15,638 nt of DNA. Source: JANRKG01 sp033763635. Lineage in GTDB: Bacteria; Cyanobacteriota; Cyanobacteriia; GCF-001939115. The notes beneath the pieces were generated by a model. That model saw only the letters and a list, made by a program, of their open reading frames with translations, was not told the DNA's origin and made no database searches. The stretch lies in the NCBI GenBank assembly GCA_033763635.1, contig JANRKG010000115.1, forward strand, positions 1-15,638, read 5' to 3'. Of this stretch, positions 1 through 6,008 are shown piece after piece. How positions within the stretch are numbered: the stretch's first letter is position 1; every line of letters begins with the position of its first letter. A program made the position numbers and the translations under genes.

Positions 1-29
1 CCAGTCGTGCTTGCTGATAAGCGATCAGT

Positions 30-1580
30 TCAGGATGCTCCCAATGTATTTGTATCCAGGTTGCTGATAGCCCGTTGCAGGGCAGCCAGTGCCCGGTTAT
101 AGTCCAGGATGGCTCGAAGACGGTTCGCTTCGGCTCTGGTCAACTCCGTTTCAGCGTTGATCACATCCGTTTGGGTGCCGACCCCTGCCTGGAAGCGGAG
201 ACGGGCCAACCGCAGAGATTCCCGCGCTTGTTCCAAAGCGATCGCGGTGGTTTGAATATTGGCAAAGTTCGCTTGCAGGTTGGAATAAGCTTGTTCTACT
301 TGAAAACGAATCTGGTTCCGGTTATCGGCAAATCGCTGTTCTGCAATCCGGATATTGAGGGTTTGCTGATCAGCCCTGGCCTGGGCCGCGCCTCCATCGT
401 AGAAGTTCCAGGTTAAACGGGCACCGATCGCATACCCATCTGCCAACCCCGGATTTGGACTTGCATCCAGAATATTCAGAATATTGTAGTTGGCGACCAG
501 CGCAACCTGAGGCCCCGTTGCTGCCAACTCTGCCTGTCGCTGGGCTTCACCAACTTCCCGCTGCACTAATTGCTGCTCTAGTTCCGCTCGGTTCTTAAAG
601 GCCAGAACAATACTGTCCTCTAACGGCAAATTCCATAAACCAGAAACCTGCACTGGATCAGCAGCAGAAACGTTCGCGCCCTGTGGAATGCTCAGCCGTT
701 GGGAGAGTTGCCGACGGGAGATGACTTGTTGTGCTTCCGCCCGTGTCAAATCTTGATTTGCGTTCGCCAATTGCACCTGGGCACGGAGAACATCAAACCG
801 AGTCCCAACCCCGGCCCGCTCCAATGCCTGGGCATCCCGTAAGCTTTGCTGGGCATTATTGACTGCTGCCCGGGCAATCCGGACCTGTTCATCGGCTTCC
901 TGCAAGGCATAATAGTCATTTGTCGTATCCAGCCGTAATTGCTCTGCCTGCCGCTCGACTTCCAGTTCGTTCAGGCGCACCTGCCGTTCCGAAGCCCGGA
1001 TTAATGCCTCGGTCCGTCCAGATGTATAGAGGTTGTAACTTAATTCAACTGAACTGTTAAAAGGAAGGCTAGTAGTGGTGCTACTGCGGTTAGAATCCTG
1101 ATTGAGCAGCGCTGCTAATCCAGTTTGAGGCCGAAGATCTTGCTGTCGGTTAGAAAATTCTCCCTGAGCTGAGTCCTGAAATGTCAGGTTTGAGGAAAGG
1201 CTCAAGGTTGGGGACTGGGCTGCTTGGGCTTGTCTCAGGGCTGCTCTTGCCTGCTCTAACTGCAACTGGACCACCTGAAGGGAACGGTTATTGCGACGGC
1301 TCAGTTCTAATGCCTGTTGCAAAGTAATTGGTTGAGTTCCTACAATTTGCACCTCTTCGGGTTTTGTGGGAAAGAGAAGGGGATTTGGATCGGGGATCAA
1401 CTTTGCGGGAGCCGGATTGGTCGTCCGACGTTCAGAACCGGGCGGAATCGTGTTGGTTGGCGGGGAAATCGCAGGGGGTTGCGACTCCGATACCTGCCCC
1501 ACCTCAATGGCGTAGGCAGTCCCACTCAAGGTTACGAATGCGCTCACACTCACAGCCACCAGATGACGAAGACGTTGCAT
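30..1580 (-). CDS. TolC-family outer-membrane efflux protein
   Basis: This is the outer-membrane channel component of a tripartite export system (type I secretion or RND/MFS efflux). It would form a trimeric beta-barrel with a periplasmic alpha-helical tunnel. From the ATG at 1580 the product is 516 aa. It has a signal peptide (basic start, hydrophobic core, cleavage likely after AYA at residue ~24) and then a Pro-rich linker (about 30-75). Two outer-membrane-efflux (OEP) repeats follow, starting near residues 85 and 325, each with long Ala/Gln/Arg-rich coiled-coil helices and a short strand segment. The length is normal for cyanobacterial TolC homologues such as HgdD of Anabaena. A TTG codon at 1598 would add six residues; ATG is preferred because it places the basic n-region at the terminus, although no Shine-Dalgarno is evident for either. 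No membrane-fusion or inner-membrane partner lies in the window, so the substrate is unknown. Family assignment is firm; the specific role is not. Confidence 0.9.
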   Translation of the reverse strand: MQRLRHLVAVSVSAFVTLSGTAYAIEVGQVSESQPPAISPPTNTIPPGSERRTTNPAPAKLIPDPNPLLFPTKPEEVQIVGTQPITLQQALELSRRNNRSLQVVQLQLEQARAALRQAQAAQSPTLSLSSNLTFQDSAQGEFSNRQQDLRPQTGLAALLNQDSNRSSTTTSLPFNSSVELSYNLYTSGRTEALIRASERQVRLNELEVERQAEQLRLDTTNDYYALQEADEQVRIARAAVNNAQQSLRDAQALERAGVGTRFDVLRAQVQLANANQDLTRAEAQQVISRRQLSQRLSIPQGANVSAADPVQVSGLWNLPLEDSIVLAFKNRAELEQQLVQREVGEAQRQAELAATGPQVALVANYNILNILDASPNPGLADGYAIGARLTWNFYDGGAAQARADQQTLNIRIAEQRFADNRNQIRFQVEQAYSNLQANFANIQTTAIALEQARESLRLARLRFQAGVGTQTDVINAETELTRAEANRLRAILDYNRALAALQRAISNLDTNTLGAS

Positions 1581-1980
1581 AAGGAGTAGAAAATTCAACT
1601 AGGGCAAGCGTTACAGAGTGTACCAAAAAAGCTTGTCAGTCCATAATGCCCGACTGGGTGAGGGCAATGGCTGAAAAAGGCAATAGATGCCTTGATAATG
1701 CACTCTGGTATCGAACGCAATCATTCCATGTAAATAAGCACAATTGACGGAGTGAATTCAGTCAGATTCTCTGGCGTTTTGCATCAAAGCATCAACTTTT
1801 GTATTGATTGTAACGAAGAACTCGTGAATGATTGGGCTTCCTGAAATGAAGTGCTATAAGGGAGGTAAGGAGTATTGCGATGCAATTTCAGAGACGAATC
1901 TGATGGGTTGCAAGTCTTGCAAAGCCAGTCAGATTAGAAGTTCTGGAAAGATGCGTCGATCGCACTATTGCCCCTACACA

Positions 1981-2036
1981 CGATTACCCATACACGATTA
2001 CCCATACACGATTACCCATACATGATTGCCTATAAA
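1981..2036. repeat. 14-bp tandem array, 3 perfect units plus 1 degenerate
   Basis: The unit CGATTACCCATACA occurs three times without change (1981-1994, 1995-2008, 2009-2022). A diverged fourth unit (2023-2036, TGATTGCCTATAAA) follows. This is typical of short intergenic tandem repeats in cyanobacteria. No function is evident. There is no spacer diversity, so it is not CRISPR. Confidence 0.9.
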
Positions 2037-2050
2037 AGTTTCCCTATAAA

Positions 2051-2107
2051 GGAAATTAAATGGGGAAATTAAACGGGGAAATTAAACGGGGAAATTAAAC
2101 GGGGAAT
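2051..2107. repeat. 13-bp tandem array (GGGGAAATTAAAC)
   Basis: Three perfect units GGGGAAATTAAAC lie at 2062-2074, 2075-2087 and 2088-2100. A shortened unit (2051-2061) precedes them and the first bases of another unit (2101-2107) follow. The array starts only 14 bp after the end of the 14-bp array, and its unit is unrelated in sequence. No coding potential or regulatory role can be read from it. Confidence 0.9.
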
Positions 2108-2379
2108 AGCAACATCTGCTGCCCCAAGACTCTTTCAACAACTTCTAAAGACTGTTAGCAGGAGAGCATTATTTTTGAGTCAGTATCTTACGTAATTTAC
2201 TGATGTAGAAAAAATGGAGCGACTTCAATTGGACCTGTCTACCCAGTGGTGCTTGTTGGGAACGGGGATCGGGAATTTTTGTCGCATCAGTTCTGTTTAG
2301 CGAATTTTGTTAAGCAAGGGGTTGAAGATAATTTTGGAGAGCGGCTCTGGAATGAGACATTAAATTTGGATGAGGGCTT

Positions 2380-2589
2380 ATGGATTATCTACTCGTTGAT
2401 TCACACCAGCGCTTCTTAGGAACCTTGAACTACAACAATTCTCTTGCCGTTGGGGATATCTTTAAAGACCACAATGAGCAGACTTTCGCAGTCATTGGTA
2501 AAAACTGGACTAATCGACGGAACTCCCAGCTTGAGTCTTTGACCGTCGTTCGCATGGCCCATTTATCGAAGAAAGTAGCGGTCAATTAG
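2380..2589 (+). CDS. small hypothetical protein (69 aa)
   Basis: I do not recognise a named family. The ATG-started frame encodes 69 aa with no signal peptide or membrane segment. It is rich in alternating hydrophobic residues (MDYLLVDS, FLGTLNY, QTFAVIGKNW, LTVVRMAHL) and Gly/Asn turns, which suggests a small all-beta fold. A purine-rich GATGAGGG stretch lies a few bases upstream of the ATG and could serve as ribosome binding site. The gene is alone between an array-bearing spacer and a convergent neighbour. Its TAG stop directly abuts the repeat element at 2588-2703, so the gene is either bounded by the element or was trimmed by its insertion. Small proteins of this general type occur in cyanobacteria, but that is from memory and not tested here. 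It is probably real, with unknown function. Confidence 0.6.
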   Translation: MDYLLVDSHQRFLGTLNYNNSLAVGDIFKDHNEQTFAVIGKNWTNRRNSQLESLTVVRMAHLSKKVAVN

Positions 2590-2703
2590 GCGACTTCTAG
2601 AAAAGAGTTTCCCAAATGGTGTGCCCTTCGGCTTCGCTCAGGGCAAGGGTGCTGCTTGAACGAAGCCGAAACCAGCGGGAAATTTGTTTTCTGAAAATCT
2701 TCT
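2588..2703 (+). repeat. ~115-bp dispersed hairpin element, copy A
   Basis: This segment fills the gap between the stop codons of two convergent genes. It contains a perfect 10-bp stem (TTCGGCTTCG at 2627-2636, CGAAGCCGAA at 2661-2670) with a 24-nt loop. A second copy in inverted orientation lies at 13915-14028. About 90 of 116 aligned columns match by hand, and flank, stem and loop all align. Two stem pairs differ by compensatory changes. It may act as a bidirectional terminator or be a non-autonomous mobile or REP-like element. No transposase or target-site duplication was recognised. Confidence 0.8.
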
Positions 2704-4034
2704 TAGTCCTGAATGCAGGTGTTAATCAAGCCCTCGACTCCCTTTACGGGCAGGAGAGGCACCTGAAGTTGTTCAGCTAAATCAGCGATCGTCAGATCAT
2801 CCAGAAAACAGGTATCATCCTGCTTCAGCATTAGGGATGGGATAAGTACCCCATCCCCTGAATCCCGACCCTTCAGGGCAGCGAGAATATCCTGCCCCGT
2901 AATGAGTCCGGTGACACTAATTGCTTGTCCCCAATATTGGCTGGCGATCGCCACCTGTTCAACCTTCAGCCCTGTCACCTGGTTGAGCCGTTCCAAAATC
3001 GGTTTCAGTGCTTTTTCAACGGCATTTCCGACCACCCAGATCAAGCGTCTGGGTGTTTTGATGTGAGTGGGTAAGTTTTGGGCCGCTTCCTCAAATTGAC
3101 GGAGAAACTGACGAATGGACCCTACCCCATTCCCAATCTGGGGATAGTCTTCATAATCGGCTTCTGAAGGCAAGTCGGCCCCCGCAATCAAAAACCACTC
3201 ATCCGCTAACCAGGCAAACGTAGACCCAAACTGTTTCCGGAACTGTTGTTGTAACGGTTGGACTTGAGCAATCACCTCTTGAGCCTTTTCTGGTGTCACC
3301 GGGATCAGTTCGTCTTCGGTGGGGCGGAAGCGGGTCAACCCGACGGGGACGATCGCCACGGACAAGACTGCGGGAGTCTGCCCCTTATGAAATCGAGCCA
3401 GGTCTAAAATTGTGCGCTGAAGTTGATCCCCATCGTTGATCCCCGGACAAACCACAACCTGAGCATGAATCTGGAGGCGTTGCTTCTGGAACCATTTAAG
3501 GTGATCGAGCAGCAACCCCGCTCTAGGATTTTTCAGCAACCGACTTCTCACTTCTGGATCAGTCGCATGGACAGAGACATAGAGGGGCGACAACCGCATT
3601 TGTTGAATGCGATCCCATTCCCGTTCTGTTAGGTTCGTCAATGTCAGGTAACTGCCATAGAGAAAACTCAAGCGATAATCGTCATCTTTGAGGTAAAGGC
3701 TCTGACGCTTACCGGGGGGTTGCTGATCAATAAAGCAAAAGGGACAGCGGTTGTTGCATTGAATTAATCCATCGAACAGAGCCGTTTCAAATTCCAACCC
3801 CAGATCATCGTCGTATTCTTTTTCAATTTCGACCTGATGGGTTTTTCCGGTTGCGTCCATCACCTCCAGTTCCAGTACCTCATCCGCACAGAGAAACTGG
3901 TAATCAATCAAGTCGCGGGGTCGTTGACCATTAATTGCCACGAGCCGATCGCCCACTTCAAAGCCCACTTCAGCCGCGATCGAGTCGGGGATCACATGGG
4001 TAATTAGGGCCGGACGTGTAGTGGATTCAGACAT
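2703..4034 (-). CDS. PDZ / radical-SAM-like / DUF512 FeS protein (TIGR03279 type)
   Basis: This is a putative iron-sulphur oxidoreductase of a family found essentially in cyanobacteria; its reaction is not established. The 443-aa product begins with a PDZ-like domain (about residues 8-70: VIPDSIAAEVGFEVGDRL, VAINGQRP). A cysteine cluster CNNRCPFC (C93, C97, C100; CX3CX2C) then matches the canonical radical-SAM [4Fe-4S] site. It is followed by FIDQQPPGKR and a TIM-barrel-like part (YVSVHATDPEVR, VVVCPGINDG). The C-terminal ~180 residues correspond to DUF512. Length and domain order are as expected for TIGR03279-like proteins; related PDZ/FeS/DUF512 proteins also occur in Firmicutes. There is no signal peptide or membrane segment, so it should be cytosolic. 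The gene is followed at its 3' end by repeat element A. It lies just downstream of the CAX gene on the same strand (97-nt gap), so co-transcription is possible. Confidence 0.92.
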   Translation of the reverse strand: MSESTTRPALITHVIPDSIAAEVGFEVGDRLVAINGQRPRDLIDYQFLCADEVLELEVMDATGKTHQVEIEKEYDDDLGLEFETALFDGLIQCNNRCPFCFIDQQPPGKRQSLYLKDDDYRLSFLYGSYLTLTNLTEREWDRIQQMRLSPLYVSVHATDPEVRSRLLKNPRAGLLLDHLKWFQKQRLQIHAQVVVCPGINDGDQLQRTILDLARFHKGQTPAVLSVAIVPVGLTRFRPTEDELIPVTPEKAQEVIAQVQPLQQQFRKQFGSTFAWLADEWFLIAGADLPSEADYEDYPQIGNGVGSIRQFLRQFEEAAQNLPTHIKTPRRLIWVVGNAVEKALKPILERLNQVTGLKVEQVAIASQYWGQAISVTGLITGQDILAALKGRDSGDGVLIPSLMLKQDDTCFLDDLTIADLAEQLQVPLLPVKGVEGLINTCIQD

Positions 4035-4131
4035 GGGGAAGGGAGGTTACAGAAAATGGATGGTGCGATCGGGAATATCCCTCACCTATTCATTATGAAA
4101 AATTTTCGACTCAATATTTGTCTTCTAATTC

Positions 4132-5253
4132 CTATCCTCCAATCCCCTCCATCACGGGATGGAAGTAAAAGGCCAGTCCCAGAACCAGATATGCTGCCAG
4201 CAACAAGACTCCTTCTAACCAGTTGGACTGACCATCGGAACTGATGGAATTAGCAATTAACACCGCAACTGTAACCGCGACCAATTCAAAAGGATTAAAG
4301 TTTAGGTCCATCGGTTGTCCCATGAGCCAGCCCGCCAGGACCAGCACAGGAGCCACAAACAGGGCAATTTGTAAACTTGAACCTACGGCAACCGATACCG
4401 ACAGATCCATCTTGTTTTTCATCGCAACCGTGACAGCCGTTGCATGTTCTGCTGCATTCCCAACAATCGGTAGCAAAATCACACCTGTAAAGAGTTCCGT
4501 CAACCCCAGACGGGTCGTTGCAACTTCCAGGGTTTCCACCAGCAATTCTGATTCGATCGCCACAAACACCGTTGCTGTCAGTAAGACCACAATCCACTTT
4601 GGCAAATTCACTTTTCCTACATGGGACTCATCCGCCAGATTGGCCTCTGCAAGTTCATTAGGGGCCAGATCGGCTAGTCCTGCATCATACAGGTAAGTAT
4701 GGGTTTTCATCGAAAAGATCAGGGTCAGAATGTAAACCAGGATCAGCACGGTTGCAACCGCGATCGACAGGTTTTGCAACGTCCGGCTGTCAATGCCAGT
4801 GGAGGTGAAATTCATGGCAGTGGGCAACAAGATTGCGATCACCGCTAAATTCATAGACGAGGCATTGACACGGGCAATGATGGACTGGAACTCTTGCTCT
4901 TTGTAACGCAACCCTCCCAAAAACATGGAAAACCCCATCACTAACAGCAAGTTACTGATGATGGACCCCGTAATGCTAGCCTTCACGACCTCGATCAATC
5001 CGGCTCGTAACGCAACCAGAGCAATAATCAGTTCTGTTGCATTTCCAAAAGTGGCATTCAGCAACCCTCCCAGGGATGGCCCAATCACAACTGCGATTTC
5101 CTCGGTTGCAGTACCCATCCAGGCCGCCAGGGGAATAATAGCGATCCCCGCTGTAATGAAGACGGTTAGCGATCCCCAGTGAAGTAGGTAGGCGGCGATC
5201 GAAATGGGAATGAATACTAACAGGACAATAAAGGCTCGATCTTTAATAGACAT
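4132..5253 (-). CDS. cax: calcium/proton antiporter (CAX family)
   Basis: This inner-membrane antiporter would expel Ca2+ in exchange for protons. The 373-aa product has about eleven hydrophobic segments and the two inverted alpha-repeats of the Ca2+/cation antiporter superfamily. Repeat 1 contains GNATE near residues 70-74 (SLGGLLNATFGNATELI). Repeat 2 contains GNAAEH near 265-270 (LLPIVGNAAEHATAV). A polar, acidic linker near residues 195-215 separates the two halves, as is usual in CAX proteins. The length matches the cyanobacterial exchanger SynCAX. The start is the ATG at 5253, in front of a hydrophobic first helix. Upstream is a 755-bp gene-free spacer; two overlapping inverted repeats at 5418-5446 lie about 165 nt upstream and could be regulatory. 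Downstream on the same strand is the DUF512 protein. The family is certain; Ca2+ specificity is inferred from the family. Confidence 0.93.
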   Translation of the reverse strand: MSIKDRAFIVLLVFIPISIAAYLLHWGSLTVFITAGIAIIPLAAWMGTATEEIAVVIGPSLGGLLNATFGNATELIIALVALRAGLIEVVKASITGSIISNLLLVMGFSMFLGGLRYKEQEFQSIIARVNASSMNLAVIAILLPTAMNFTSTGIDSRTLQNLSIAVATVLILVYILTLIFSMKTHTYLYDAGLADLAPNELAEANLADESHVGKVNLPKWIVVLLTATVFVAIESELLVETLEVATTRLGLTELFTGVILLPIVGNAAEHATAVTVAMKNKMDLSVSVAVGSSLQIALFVAPVLVLAGWLMGQPMDLNFNPFELVAVTVAVLIANSISSDGQSNWLEGVLLLAAYLVLGLAFYFHPVMEGIGG

Positions 5254-5678
5254 TCATTTAAGAAAAGAAAATTAAATAAATTGAACAACGTCAACGATCT
5301 AAAGACATAGGGTTGGCTATCTATGTTCGACTTTAGAAAGCAGACATTAATTAATCATCAATCCCAAAGTGCAAATCTGGACTGTGTGTAACAAAGTTTT
5401 GGTAAATGGCAACGTTCGTAACGTGTTACATCAAAATGTAAAACACCTTCCTGTTTAAGGAAAAATTTGGGATTTGATTAAAGAGAGATCTACTCTTCTT
5501 TTTGAGAATTGGATGGTGGCTGTAACCTATAAATCCTGCTTAAACTTCTGACAATAAGCCTTAAGTCCGACTATCATAACCAAAGGTCAGGCTTAGAGTA
5601 GAATGTGAATCTCCTTTCCCTGGCTATACTCCTTTGAACTGCATCCTTCATTGCATCCTTCTAGCTGCGCTTAAACCT

Positions 5679-5723
5679 GCATTTTCTCAGGTTGCATTTT
5701 CTCAGGTTGCATTTTCTCAGGTT
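5679..5723. repeat. 15-bp tandem array, 3 perfect units
   Basis: GCATTTTCTCAGGTT is repeated three times without change (5679-5693, 5694-5708, 5709-5723). It runs without a gap into the 13-bp array at 5724. Units of both arrays can begin with GCAT and end with GTT, so they may share an origin. Confidence 0.92.
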
Positions 5724-5773
5724 GCATGAAAAAGTTGTGTAAAAAAGTTGTGTAAAAAAGTTGCATGAAAGTT
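5724..5773. repeat. 13-bp tandem array continuing the 15-bp array
   Basis: The units are GCATGAAAAAGTT (5724-5736), GTGTAAAAAAGTT (5737-5749), GTGTAAAAAAGTT (5750-5762) and a shortened GCATGAAAGTT (5763-5773). The array lies about 235 bp before the GH57 start codon. Its A-tracts have a 13-bp period, which is not in phase with the helical repeat. No function is visible. Confidence 0.85.
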
Positions 5774-6008
5774 ACATGCTTCTGGCGGGAAATCGGCTTT
5801 TATTTTCTGTTTTTTTGCTGGGATTATTTAGGATTGCGACCTCAATTGTACAGATGTTTTGCTGGCAGTTCTCTGTAGCAACGGGAATCCTAACCTGATT
5901 TCATGAATGGCTATCAATCCTCAAGCCCGCTCTTCCTTTAGGACTCCTGCATATTCTTGCCAGGTCACTGCCAGTGCTCCCTAAATTATTCCCTTACCTC
6001 AGGATTCT

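Larger units (their letters stand above)
1599..2379. other. 781-bp gene-free spacer with tandem arrays
   Basis: This spacer lies between the 5' end of the TolC-like gene (minus strand) and a small plus-strand gene. I see no convincing coding region. An open frame from 1828 runs straight into the 14-bp array and looks spurious. The spacer should hold the promoter of the TolC-like gene and of the small gene at 2380, but no clear -35/-10 pair could be assigned. Its visible structure is the two tandem arrays listed separately. Confidence 0.6.
5254..6008. other. 755-bp gene-free divergent spacer
   Basis: This spacer separates the divergent cax (minus) and GH57 (plus) genes, so it should carry both promoters. 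No open frame of note is present. Visible structure: overlapping inverted repeats at 5418-5446, the repeated word GCATCCTTC near 5641-5661, and two adjoining tandem arrays at 5679-5773. It is AT-rich with many homopolymeric A or T runs after 5730. No tRNA-like or riboswitch-like structure was recognised. Confidence 0.6.

Noticed and set aside
1828..2025. 65-aa plus-strand frame upstream of tolC
   Set aside because: Its C-terminal third is the translated 14-bp tandem array, and the rest has no recognisable protein character.
1981..2107. Possible CRISPR array
   Set aside because: Units are 13-14 bp, contiguous and without unique spacers. No cas genes are in the window.
4244..4696. 150-codon plus-strand frame
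   Set aside because: It is antisense to the clearly identified CAX antiporter and is rich in Ser/Thr/Ala, as expected of a reverse frame of a membrane protein.
5418..5429. NtcA binding site
   Set aside because: GTA and TAC are separated by 6 nt, not the required 8, and no -10 box at the usual distance was found.
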